Assembly: GCA_049487715.1 (NCBI GenBank)
Contig: CP150553.1
Span: forward strand, 434,001 to 498,000
DNA length: 64,000 bases
From: Pycnococcus provasolii
Lineage: Eukaryota > Chlorophyta > Pseudoscourfieldiophyceae > Pseudoscourfieldiales
Direction of reading: 5' to 3'
Shown here: positions 41,466 to 50,555 of the stretch, one piece after another
How the letters are laid out: every line of letters starts with the position of its first letter
Position numbering within the stretch: position 1 is the stretch's first letter
The notes under the pieces: model-generated
Told to the model about the DNA's origin: nothing
Databases searched by the model: none
Seen by the model: the letters and a program-made list of their open reading frames with translations, nothing else
Translations under genes and position numbers: made by a program

Positions 41466-43343
41466 TCATCCACGCTTTTCGCGCTTGCGGCGCTTCGTAC
41501 GCCCAACGACATGCACCGTGCGATCGAATCGCCCGACGCCCTTCTTCTCTTCATGCCAGTCCTCGAGACCCTGTGTCGTAGCGGCATGAGCCATGCGCGA
41601 AGCCATCTTTTGAAGATTCTTGAGTTTCTTCTCCTCCTTGCGGATGCGCTCGATAGATCGCTTCTCATGATCACGAACGCTCTTCCGTGCCTTGCCCTCC
41701 CATTCCTCGATCTCCTGCTTCGCACGATTCTCCATCTGATTGCGCGCATTCTTGAGAGCCGCAATAGCACGCTCCTGCAGCTTATTCGAGGTCATCGCCT
41801 CTACGTGGATCACCTCGCTTCGCGCCTCGTTAAATTTCTGCGCCTCCTTCTTCGCCTTGGCCTTGGCACTTCGCTTGCGCGACTCGAACAGGTCGCGCGC
41901 CACCTTCGCCTCCGTTCCATCGTACACGTTCGCCTTTGAGGCTGCAATTGCGAGTGCATGTGCACGGGCTGCCTCGGAGTCGCGAACGTGACCCTTGTCC
42001 TCAGCATGCGCACTATGATGCTTGTCACGTTCCTGCCGAGATTTCTTCGCCGCCTCTTCCATGGCAAGTCGCTCTTGCTCCGCGATTTTTGCGAGTTCCT
42101 CGGCTGCCTCAGTCTCGGCCCGTGCTTGGGCAGCCCGACGGTCAGCCTCGGCGCGCTCTCTCCTCAACTGTTCGATTTCTTCCTCCGCCTTATCGGCAGC
42201 TTCGGCAACTGCCTCCTTCTCTGCTCGCAGGCGATTCAGCTCATCGACCAGCTTCTCCTGCGCAGCCATGGTGGCGGGATCTACGTCGGATGTCTGGCGA
42301 CTTCCATCGTCGTTTCCGCTATCTGGGTCTGGACGCTCTTCGGAAACAGGTAAAGACGTCGACGACGTCACCGGCAGCGTCCATGCACCGTCGTCTCCGC
42401 TCGGCGTCGGCGCGTCGTTCGCGTCGTCCGTCGCAATGTCGCCATCAGGCTGCTCTTCCGCTGGCGGCGAAGGCGTCGCCGAAGTCACCGGCAGCGTCCA
42501 TGCACCGTCGTCTCCGCTCGGCGTCGGCGCGTCGTTCGCGTCGTCCGTCGCAATGTCGCCATCAGGCTGCTCTTCCGCTGGCGACGAAGGCGTCGCCGAA
42601 GTCACCGGCAGCGTCCATGCACCGTCGTCTCCGCTCGGCGTCGGCGCGTCGTTCGCGTCGTCCGTCGCAATGTCGCCATCAGGCTGCTCTTCCGCTGGCG
42701 ACGAAGGCGTCGCCGAAGTCACCGACAGCGTCCATGCACCGTCGTCTCCGCTCGGCGTCGGCGCGTCGTTCGCGTCGTCCGTCGCGATATCTCCGTATCG
42801 TGTTCTTTCGTCGACAAACGTGGTGACGTCGAGTTCGTCTCCACCTGCCGCCGACTTTCGAACAATTGTAGCGTTATTGCCAAACCTGCGAAAGTTTCGA
42901 TTCTCAGGAGGCACGGCGAGCACGAGTCCCGCGATTCCGGCGACGACTAACCCAAAAGCGAGTACGTAGTGGTATGGCTTCGCCTTAAGTTCTTGTTTAG
43001 ACGCCTGCGTGCTTTGCGTAACATGAACCGCGTCTATTGGCAGCAGAGGATCTGTGAGTGCGCTCGGCGTCTTACTGTGTCTATTTTTCTGCTCGACGTC
43101 AACAACCACCTGACTGGCTGAGGCCGACGCCGACGACGACGCCGTCTTTCCCGTGTACGTTCTTTCGCTCGACGATACGGAAGACGACGAGGACGAGGCG
43201 GCTTGTAGCGAGGATTCTCTTCTCCCACTCCGACTCCCACTAAAGGTACTACTACTCCCCTGAAAGGAATCATTCAATCTATTAAGATTTCGACGATCGT
43301 GACGGCGAGGACCCGTCCACGCCCAGTCCTTTCGACTCTTCAT
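41466..43343 (-). CDS. Single-pass membrane protein with tandem 39-residue repeats and coiled coil
   Basis: 625 residues from the ATG at 43343. A Ser-rich N terminus precedes one hydrophobic span at about residues 124-145 (VLAFGLVVAGIAGLVLAV). Then come four tandem 39-residue acidic repeats (core GDIATDDANDAPTPSGDDGAW), a long charged coiled coil (residues about 365-560) and a very basic C terminus (GRTKRRKREKRG). Alternative model: an ATG at 43419 in another frame, splicing a 61-nt intron (43320-43260, acceptor CCTTTCAG), would give a 630-residue protein with a PLLISDEES-type N terminus; transcript data are needed to choose. No family is recognised. It is convergent with the Atg22-like gene. 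Confidence 0.72.
   Translation of the reverse strand: MKSRKDWAWTGPRRHDRRNLNRLNDSFQGSSSTFSGSRSGRRESSLQAASSSSSSVSSSERTYTGKTASSSASASASQVVVDVEQKNRHSKTPSALTDPLLPIDAVHVTQSTQASKQELKAKPYHYVLAFGLVVAGIAGLVLAVPPENRNFRRFGNNATIVRKSAAGGDELDVTTFVDERTRYGDIATDDANDAPTPSGDDGAWTLSVTSATPSSPAEEQPDGDIATDDANDAPTPSGDDGAWTLPVTSATPSSPAEEQPDGDIATDDANDAPTPSGDDGAWTLPVTSATPSPPAEEQPDGDIATDDANDAPTPSGDDGAWTLPVTSSTSLPVSEERPDPDSGNDDGSRQTSDVDPATMAAQEKLVDELNRLRAEKEAVAEAADKAEEEIEQLRRERAEADRRAAQARAETEAAEELAKIAEQERLAMEEAAKKSRQERDKHHSAHAEDKGHVRDSEAARAHALAIAASKANVYDGTEAKVARDLFESRKRSAKAKAKKEAQKFNEARSEVIHVEAMTSNKLQERAIAALKNARNQMENRAKQEIEEWEGKARKSVRDHEKRSIERIRKEEKKLKNLQKMASRMAHAATTQGLEDWHEEKKGVGRFDRTVHVVGRTKRRKREKRG
42330..42800 (-). repeat. 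117-bp in-frame tandem repeat, 4 copies
   Basis: Matching points at 42369, 42486, 42603 and 42720 are exactly 117 bp apart. Units are nearly identical in DNA, including silent positions, so the expansion is recent or homogenised. Confidence 0.93.
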
Positions 43344-44148
43344 CGCTAATCAAAAGCGGCCGCGACGCGGACGAGGACGAGGAGTCACCGCCGAACAGAC
43401 GAGACCAAAACACGGACATTATTGTTGTTGGAATAATCCGATCGGAGGGGAAGGCCGAAGCGAAGCGGCCGATGCGGTAAGTACTCTTGGGAAAAAGCAA
43501 CCAGCCAACCAGGGAAATGTCGACTTGTAAGGCCGTAGTAGCGTAGGCAATTTCCCTCCAAGAGCGGTTGTTAAGGCCCGTTGTTTTAAATGGAGTGTTC
43601 CAGAAATCACTCGACCTAGGGTACCGTGTTAGCGTAGGTAATTCTTCTCCTCGAGTGGTTGTTAAGGCTCGTAGGTTTCGGATGGAGTTTTCCAGAAATC
43701 ACTCGACCTAGGGTACCGTGTTAGCGTAGGTAATTCTTCTCCTCGAGTGGTTGTTAAGGCTCGTAGGTTTCGGATGGAGTTTTCCAGAAATCACTCGACC
43801 TAGGGTACCGTGTTAGCGTAGGCAATTTCCCTCCTAGAGCAGTTGTTAAGGCTCGTAGGTTTCGGATGGAGTTTTCCAGAAATCACTCGACCTAGGGTAC
43901 CGTGTTAGCGTAGGTAATTCTTCTCCTCGAGTGGTTGTTAAGGCTCGTTGTTTTCGGATGGAGTTTAAGAGGTTTGAGACGGAAACATCTCCTATGGAGG
44001 GATTCATTTTACCGCGTCGGGGGGAGGATTCCCTGGGGGGTGGAACTGAACTGGGGGAGAACCTTCCCCTTGGAGCAGCTTGGGTTTGTTTTTTTGCGAT
44101 CCGCGCCGCCGAATCCGCCATACACATTATTATTTTTTTTGTGAAAAT
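43344..44148. other. Divergent intergenic region with 92-bp tandem array
   Basis: 805 bp shared by the coiled-coil gene (-) and GlnRS (+); about half of it is the array at 43538-43966. The last 60 bp before the GlnRS ATG are T-rich. Confidence 0.6.
43538..43966. repeat. 92-bp tandem array, about 4.6 copies
   Basis: The word AGCGTAGG recurs at 43540, 43631, 43723, 43815 and 43907 (spacing 91, 92, 92, 92). Each unit contains CAGAAATCACTCGACCTAGG, then GTACCGTG, then a TTGTTAAGGC word. It has no coding potential. The function is unknown; a promoter or structural role is possible. Confidence 0.92.
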
Positions 44149-46380
44149 ATGTCCGGTGAGGTTTCCCTGGGTGCTGTGAAGAAAGCGAAACTCGCATCAG
44201 ACAAGTCATACAAGAAACACGCCGATGTCTTGTCGAGACCCATCTACGAACAGGCGGAAGCCTTGTTGAAAGAGCGATCACTAGACAAAGCGCTCGCACT
44301 CTTTCTCGAAGCGCAGGCGATCTGTGACGCGTCCGACGCGCCACCGCTAGGGAAAGTGAAAGGTCCGCCGGCAGAAACGAAGGCGAGCGAGGATGCGTCG
44401 AACGCGACGACGAAAGCAAAACCAGCCGCAGCCAGTGAGCACTTCTCCACGCAGGAACCGCCGTCTGTGACGCTGCCCGCGCCGGGATCAGAGGGACACC
44501 GCAACGCGAAGACGGCAACGGGGGAAAACACACCCGCAGTCACGTACGCCGTCAACGACGACGCAGTGCTTCAGGCGCACCTGAAACGCACGGGAGGCGC
44601 GTATGTCACGCGATTCCCACCCGAGCCGAACGGGTACCTCCACCTGGGACACGCCAAGGCGATGCACTTCGACTTCAACGTTGCCACGCTTGCGCCTAAC
44701 GGAAAGACGTTCCTGCGCTTCGACGACACCAACCCCACCGGAGAAAAGCAGGAGTACATCGACAGCATCATTGAAAGCGTCAGGTGGCTAGGGCACAAAC
44801 CTGCAAGAGTCACGTACAGCAGCGACTACTTCGAGGAACTGTACAACCTCGCGGTGAAACTCATTGAAAATGACAAGGCGTACGTCTGCCACCAGACCAA
44901 AGCAGAAACGCTCGCTAGTCGAAAACTCGTGCAGGCATTCCACCACAAGACAAAGGACATGACGCGCGAGGAAAAGTACGCCACGCCCTTGCCGCAGGGC
45001 GCGGAGAGCCCGTACCGCAACCGCCCCATCGCGGAAAGCCTCAGGCTGTTCGCTGACATGCGCCGAGGACTGTTCGCTGAAGGGGAGGTGGTGCTTCGGA
45101 TGAAGGGAGACCTGCGAAGCGACGTCACGGCGATGTGGGACCTCGCGGCGTATCGGGTCATCCTCAAGGCGCACCCGCGCACGGGCGACGCTTGGTGCAT
45201 CTACCCAACGTACGACTACACGCACTGCCTCGTCGACAGCCTCGAGGATATCACGCACTCGCTGTGCACTCTCGAATTCGCTCGTCGCCAGGCACCGGAA
45301 GGGTCGTACTACTGGTTGCTCGACGCACTCGACATGTACAAGCCCGTCACATTCGAATTCTCGCGATGCAATGTCACACACAACGTCATGAGCAAGCGAA
45401 AGCTGACGAAGCTCGTTGAACTCGGGCTCGTGGATGGGTGGGATGACCCACGCCTGCTCACGCTAGAGGGTCTTCGCCGGCGTGGATACACGGAAACAGC
45501 AATCAACCGCTTCTGCCACGACCTCGGCGTGACAAAATCGGAACGCGTTTGCGTTCCGTACAGCCGCCTCGAGTACTACATCCGAAATGAACTCGGCGAC
45601 GTCGCGCCGCGAAGATTTGCGGTCATCGACCCGATCAAGGTGGTGGTGACAAACCATCCCGGCGAGTCGAGTAGCCCGGAGATTGATGTGCCAAACCATC
45701 CGGCACATCCGGAGATGGGATCGCGGAAGCTTCGATTCACGCCCGTCGTCTACATCGAGAGCTCGGACTTCAAGAGGGAGGACGTGAAGGGGTATTTTGG
45801 CATGGCCCCCGGCAAGACAGTTCGGTTGCTCTACTCATTTGACGTCACATGCGACAGCATCGTCGACGATCCGAAGGATCCCGGTGGAAAGCCGCTTGAG
45901 ATTCGATGCTCGTACAATCCAGATAGCTTTGGGCAGAAGCCTCCGAAGGGCACGCTCCATTGGGTTGGCAGCGACGCGGTGAAGGCGGACGAGGTTCGCG
46001 TGTACTCGAGCGAGCTGTTCACCACGGAGGAGCCAGGCAAGGCGCCGGTGAATGGCGCGGTGGCAGATGGCGGTGCCGCTCCCGCGGCGTTGGCAGCGGT
46101 TGACGACGAAGATCAGGAGGACGAGGACGACGAAGAGGGTGGCGGCGGGGCGAAGTCAGACTGGCTGACTGAGCTCAATGGCGCATCGAAGGAGGCATAC
46201 GCGAACGCCCTTCTTGAACCTGCGCTCGCCGCCGAGTGCCGCGTTCCGGAGAAGCACTTCCAGCTTCAGAGGCGCGGTTACTTTGTCTCGGATCGCCGAT
46301 TGACGGCTGAGGGTAAGCTCGTGCTGAACATGACGGTATCGCTGAAGGAGAGCGGCTTCACCAAGGCTGTGCGCAAGTAG
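44149..46380 (+). CDS. QARS: Glutaminyl-tRNA synthetase
   Basis: 743 residues from the ATG at 44149. Class I motifs are present: HIGH-type HLGHAKAMHFDFN (near residue 178), preceded by RFPPEPNGY, and KMSKS-type VMSKRKL (near 413). RFDDTNP follows the first motif. The C-terminal anticodon-binding beta-barrels contain FTPVVYIESSDF and the ending QLQRRGYFVSDRRLT. These choose GlnRS over GluRS. The N-terminal 135 residues are a shortened Lys/Ala-rich extension with a helical start in place of the full yeast-type domain. An acidic low-complexity insert (DDEDQEDEDDEEGGGG) sits near residue 652. A cytosolic enzyme is expected. Confidence 0.95.
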   Translation: MSGEVSLGAVKKAKLASDKSYKKHADVLSRPIYEQAEALLKERSLDKALALFLEAQAICDASDAPPLGKVKGPPAETKASEDASNATTKAKPAAASEHFSTQEPPSVTLPAPGSEGHRNAKTATGENTPAVTYAVNDDAVLQAHLKRTGGAYVTRFPPEPNGYLHLGHAKAMHFDFNVATLAPNGKTFLRFDDTNPTGEKQEYIDSIIESVRWLGHKPARVTYSSDYFEELYNLAVKLIENDKAYVCHQTKAETLASRKLVQAFHHKTKDMTREEKYATPLPQGAESPYRNRPIAESLRLFADMRRGLFAEGEVVLRMKGDLRSDVTAMWDLAAYRVILKAHPRTGDAWCIYPTYDYTHCLVDSLEDITHSLCTLEFARRQAPEGSYYWLLDALDMYKPVTFEFSRCNVTHNVMSKRKLTKLVELGLVDGWDDPRLLTLEGLRRRGYTETAINRFCHDLGVTKSERVCVPYSRLEYYIRNELGDVAPRRFAVIDPIKVVVTNHPGESSSPEIDVPNHPAHPEMGSRKLRFTPVVYIESSDFKREDVKGYFGMAPGKTVRLLYSFDVTCDSIVDDPKDPGGKPLEIRCSYNPDSFGQKPPKGTLHWVGSDAVKADEVRVYSSELFTTEEPGKAPVNGAVADGGAAPAALAAVDDEDQEDEDDEEGGGGAKSDWLTELNGASKEAYANALLEPALAAECRVPEKHFQLQRRGYFVSDRRLTAEGKLVLNMTVSLKESGFTKAVRK

Positions 46381-46484
46381 TTACTAGTAGCTGGTAATTA
46401 ATTAGGCGAGTGGTGTAACATGTGTTTTGTTTTGTGGTGGAATTTTGAAGGTCTAATTTTTTTATTAAATGCGCGCGCGCGCGC

Positions 46485-46536
<52 letters not shown>

Positions 46537-47099
46537 CGCGCCATCCCCTAGGATGGTAACTACTAAGATGTGACCACTACTACGATAGGGGATATCTCCT
46601 ACCTGGATACCTGGCATCGTCGGAGGAAAATATCGCCCGCATGCCAAACCTTAGTACTACCGGGTAGCGGTACTAAAGAAGAATTGTCGACTTCGCATCC
46701 AACTAACCTTACATAACTTGTGCATGCCGGCATGCCCACGTTGTGATAGGGGATATTCCAGCACAGTACCGGGCAAGTAAAGTTTACCGGGTCTAAATTT
46801 ACCGTACATAAGAACTACAGTAACCATTTACAAGTCATAAGGACAGGCCCAACGAACGCTGCACTGCTTCGAAGTGCGTCCGTGATGGGTTTCGTTAGTT
46901 TCGTTGCCTGTCCTGTCTGTCCTATGTAAAACTCCTGCGTGAACTGGTCGGGTTAACGGGCAGGGTAGAGGGATGGCCCCCCCTCCCTCCCTCCCGCCCA
47001 CGTGCGCGCCCACCTTGCACCTGGCAACCGTGCAAGTCCCCGGCCGAGTCACCCGCCCCCGCCCACCCTGCACTTGCACCAACCCTTGAACCGCTTAAC
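46381..47099. other. Intergenic region
   Basis: 719 bp between GlnRS and the EF-hand gene. Apart from the GT microsatellite it holds only short GC-rich words near 46975-47060. No gene is seen. Confidence 0.45.
46471..46535. repeat. (GC)n(GT)n microsatellite
   Basis: A GC run followed by a GT run lies in the 3' flank of GlnRS. Confidence 0.96.
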
Positions 47100-47972
47100 A
47101 TGGGCTGCGGAAGTTCCACGGAGGCGCCGCCCCCTAAGAAGGTGGCGGCGGCGCCGACGCCGGCGCCGACCAAGTCTGCCGCGGCCGCGCCAGCGCCAAC
47201 CAAGCCTGCCGCGGCCGCGCCAGCGCCCGCAGCCGCGCCGGCGCCGTCAACAGGCAAGGTGTCGCTCACCAAGCTGTTCGCGCAGATCGATACCGACAAT
47301 AACGGACTCCTCGACCAAAAGGAAATCAAACGCGCGCTCAAGGCGCTCAAGGCTGACATCGACGTTGACGACATCCTCGAGGCTCTGGACAAAAACGAGG
47401 ACGGTAAGGTGTCGCTGGAGGAGTTCGAGAAGGGCCTGCCAGACGACGCGCGCGAGTACATCGCGTCGCGTCTGAACGCGGACGGCGTGATTCCCGAGTT
47501 CCGGCCGCTCGTGGACGTGGCGAAGGTGTTCGACCAGTTCGACCTGGACCACAGCGGGAAGCTGTCTGTGGGCGAGCTGAAGGTTGCGCTGAAGGCGCTC
47601 GGGCTTGAGGACTGGGAGGCGAAGGACGTGCTTGGTTCGTTCGACGGCGACGGCGACAGCGAGATCTCTCTGTCGGAGTGGAAGGAGAACCTGAGCAAGT
47701 ACACGCTACGTCTGATGGCGAAGAAGCTCGACGACCGCGGTCTGATCAAGGGTTTCGACGCGGTGGTCGTGGAGGCTGGCGCGATCGAGGCGAAGCTGGA
47801 GGTTGACGACAAGGTGCTCGACCGTCCGGTATCTCTGAAGCTGACGGCGGATGCACCAGCGTCCGCCGCGGAGGGTGCTGCTCCTCCTTCGTCTTCCGAC
47901 CTTGCATCAGTCACAATCACCGTCGACGAGTCGAATGCCGACAGCCCGATATCGGTCGCCATCACCGCGTGA
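47100..47972 (+). CDS. Lipid-anchored EF-hand protein
   Basis: 290 residues from the ATG at 47100. The N terminus MGCGSS fits N-myristoylation at Gly2 and palmitoylation at Cys3, so membrane attachment is expected. An Ala/Pro linker (residues 10-50) leads to four EF-hand loops at residues 64-75 (DTDNNGLLDQKE), 97-108 (DKNEDGKVSLEE), 148-159 (DLDHSGKLSVGE) and 182-193 (DGDGDSEISLSE); the first three are good calcium ligands. A small beta-rich C-terminal part follows (residues 205-290). The layout resembles calflagin-like membrane calcium sensors. Residues 56-262 are almost identical to the N-terminal half of the protein at 50556. Confidence 0.88.
   Translation: MGCGSSTEAPPPKKVAAAPTPAPTKSAAAAPAPTKPAAAAPAPAAAPAPSTGKVSLTKLFAQIDTDNNGLLDQKEIKRALKALKADIDVDDILEALDKNEDGKVSLEEFEKGLPDDAREYIASRLNADGVIPEFRPLVDVAKVFDQFDLDHSGKLSVGELKVALKALGLEDWEAKDVLGSFDGDGDSEISLSEWKENLSKYTLRLMAKKLDDRGLIKGFDAVVVEAGAIEAKLEVDDKVLDRPVSLKLTADAPASAAEGAAPPSSSDLASVTITVDESNADSPISVAITA
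47265..47885 (+). repeat. EF-hand module duplication, copy A
   Basis: About 621 bp match 50751-51371 without gaps (offset 3,486). I see roughly eight differences, nearly all silent, outside the unique N-terminal linker and C-terminal ends. Confidence 0.93.
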
Positions 47973-48606
47973 ATAATGATTTGATTACAACAACTTTTTA
48001 CAAACGCAACTTCAATACCAACCCTTACAAACCCAAATCGTCCATTTTAAAACCCTTCCACCCACCGCAAGTCGAAACAAATTGTCTGAAAATGACGGGC
48101 ACGACATGCGCATCATTTTGCAACCTTCAATTTTTTTCCGTTATAAAAATAATGACGTTTTGGGTTGACCAATAGTGAAGTGAAACATAAAAATGGCGCC
48201 GACATTTAAAAAGTTATGTGCCGGAGCGGGATCCCACAGGGACTTTTTTTTCTCAACCTATTTTCTTGACCTATTTATTTTCTCGGAAAATTGCAAATAC
48301 GGTTCCGAGGAAATTGTAAACCGATCAAATCTTACGACCAAACCAAACTTAAGTACGCTATTTACTGATACAGATCTCATCCATGATACGCGTCAGTCGA
48401 TTAGTCGATTCGCGTCGCGCCTCGTTCTTCGATCGCGCCGACGATCATAACATATGATAATATATAATGTATGTTTACGGTATGGTGGTATTCTGTTTAC
48501 TAATGTATGTATGTTTGTATATAAAAGATACAACGTTCGACGTTCGTGCACGAGACCGTCCACGCACTGTTCTGGGTAGACGAGAGGGTATCTGAAAGTA
48601 TCTTGG
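47973..48606. other. Convergent intergenic region without recognised gene
   Basis: 634 bp between the EF-hand gene (+) and the DUF1826 gene (-). It is A/T-richer than its surroundings. Nothing gene-like is supported. Confidence 0.45.
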
Positions 48607-49413
48607 TTAGACGCCATCAACCTTGACAACCAGCCTGAATTTGTCTTGATGCGACAGTTGTGGCGACCGGTGCAGAGGCGCTTCCGCCTCGAAACCTGGC
48701 CACTTGGCTCCGCGAATTAGCACCGTCTCTCGCTCGGACGCGCTGTTGAAGGTTACGCGGGGATCCATGATAAGCTTCTCCTTGAGGTTGTTCGCGGTGG
48801 TATAGTCCTGGTGTTGCATGGCTTTCTGGATAACGGAGACGATAGCTTCGACTTCAGGCGCTTTCGGATCAGCAAGCCACTCGGTCCCTCGGCCGAGCAG
48901 CGTGCAGAACGCGCGCTGGTTCACATAGTCAACATGCAAGAGTGGGCACATGGTCCTTCGAATCAGACTGACGGTGATAGCACACCCCTCGAGGTGTGCC
49001 GTGGCGTGCGTGGCTGCCACGTCGAGCGTGTCGTCGTACACGGCGTCCAAAGCTTCGACGGGTGAGAGAAAGTACTCGAGCCTGAGCTGCGCGCGTAGCT
49101 CTGCGGCGGCGTGTGCGCGGTCAGCGAGCACGTGTGGCGGGAGAAATGCGTGCGCATCAAACGGCGCGATCAGTTCATTCCCCGTCCGTTCGAGTCGTGC
49201 GCGCATCGCCTCGCGTGCGTCCTCGGCGTGTTTTGCGAGTGCGGGTAGTGCGATACGTTTGACTGGCGGCGGCGGCGGCGGCATCGTTAGAGGCAAAGCA
49301 GAAGGTGAGATGTGCTGCCCACGATGGTCATGCTCACACACAGCCGTGTGTGCTTCGTGCGCTTGCTGCTGGTGGTGGTGGTGGTGGTGGTGGTGGTGCG
49401 CTGTACAGCGCAT
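48607..49413 (-). CDS. DUF1826-family protein
   Basis: 268 residues from the ATG at 49413. The N terminus has a run of nine His encoded by a CAC microsatellite, then a Pro-rich stretch. The C-terminal 130 residues show the family pattern: CPLLHVDYVNQRAFCTLLGRGTEWL, then VLIRGAKWPGF and APLHRSP. The His-x-Asp and later His are conserved in this family and suggest a metal-binding, cupin-like fold, but no activity is established. Bacteria and algae both carry the family. The longer upstream open frame starts from a non-ATG codon and is not used. Confidence 0.8.
   Translation of the reverse strand: MRCTAHHHHHHHHHQQQAHEAHTAVCEHDHRGQHISPSALPLTMPPPPPPVKRIALPALAKHAEDAREAMRARLERTGNELIAPFDAHAFLPPHVLADRAHAAAELRAQLRLEYFLSPVEALDAVYDDTLDVAATHATAHLEGCAITVSLIRRTMCPLLHVDYVNQRAFCTLLGRGTEWLADPKAPEVEAIVSVIQKAMQHQDYTTANNLKEKLIMDPRVTFNSASERETVLIRGAKWPGFEAEAPLHRSPQLSHQDKFRLVVKVDGV
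49371..49398. repeat. (GGT)n microsatellite in coding sequence
   Basis: About nine GGT units on the plus strand encode the poly-His run of the minus-strand DUF1826 gene. Confidence 0.93.
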
Positions 49414-50555
49414 GATGAAATATTTTTTTAATAAAAGTGAGGAATAATATTGAGGACGGTGACGATGACGATGACGAGTAAGAATGACACGAGAGTCGTG
49501 ATGTGATGTGAGGCTGATGCTGAGGCTGATGCTGAGGCTCAGCAACAACACGGAGGCAGCATGAAGAAAGATCAAGACAGATCTTCTCAAAGAAAAAGAA
49601 GAAAAGAAGAAAAGAAGTGTGTGTCGACACGGTTTCAAGGAAACGAAAACAACAAAAAGCGCGCGCACACACAACTAGTTGTCTTGCGCAGGTGCGGTGA
49701 GCGGGTGCGGTCGTCACGGTGTGTACAGTGCAATGGCGGCGGGCGGGCGGGGGTGGTCAAACGAACCCCGAACTCCCTCGGGGGAAGTATGAGTTTCGGG
49801 GTTGGGTTCAGGGGTTTGAGTTCTATAGGTCTTCTGGGGGTTTCATTCTCATATGTAGGGGATACGTGATTCTCATCATCCCTTGCAGCCTTGGCGGCTT
49901 GGCCTTGGTGGCCTGGCGGGCGGACGGGCGGGACGTGGTGGGACATGGTCACGTGGTGGAGTGCGGCCTGGCACCTCCGCCCATCAAGCACTACTGTCAA
50001 CTGTATTGCGGTATTGACCACCTTGTCCAACTGTGAACTCGGACCAGTCTTACACGGACCTATTGACCTACCTACGACCTTGTCCAACTGTGAACTCGGA
50101 CCACCTTTACCTACTCTGACCACTCTTACCGATACTCTTACATAAGAACTACCTATGGAACCCGGATATATACTGTAGAATCCATCTAAGGTATGATAAT
50201 TATCTAAACCTTTCGTTATCGGAGCTACCAGACCGACCTAAGATACCAGTGGTACAGTATAAACAGAACACTGTGCGGTAAAATTTACATGTGGTGCAAA
50301 GACGCTCCGCCGCCGGTCACCGGTTAAAGGTTTTAGCGGTACAGAACCTACCAACTACCACTACTGTACAGTAAGGTCACGTCGCTCCTAAGGTCAACTG
50401 GTCAAGCCGGCCGTTTCGTCTGGTGTCTGGGGAACGCCTTTTGCTTGGCCTGATCACTCATAGGAATACAACGATCACGCGCCGCCTAGGGGCCCGGGGG
50501 CCCATCACCACATCACATCACATCACGCTCCCACCAACCAACGAACGTCGCAACC
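49414..50555. other. Divergent intergenic region
   Basis: 1.1 kb between the DUF1826 gene (-) and the EF-hand/5'-nucleotidase gene (+). A CTTGTCCAACTGTGAACTCG word, followed by GACCA, occurs twice (50021 and 50079, 58 bp apart). GATGCTGAGGCTGATGCTGAGGCT occurs at 49509-49540. No gene is seen. Confidence 0.5.
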
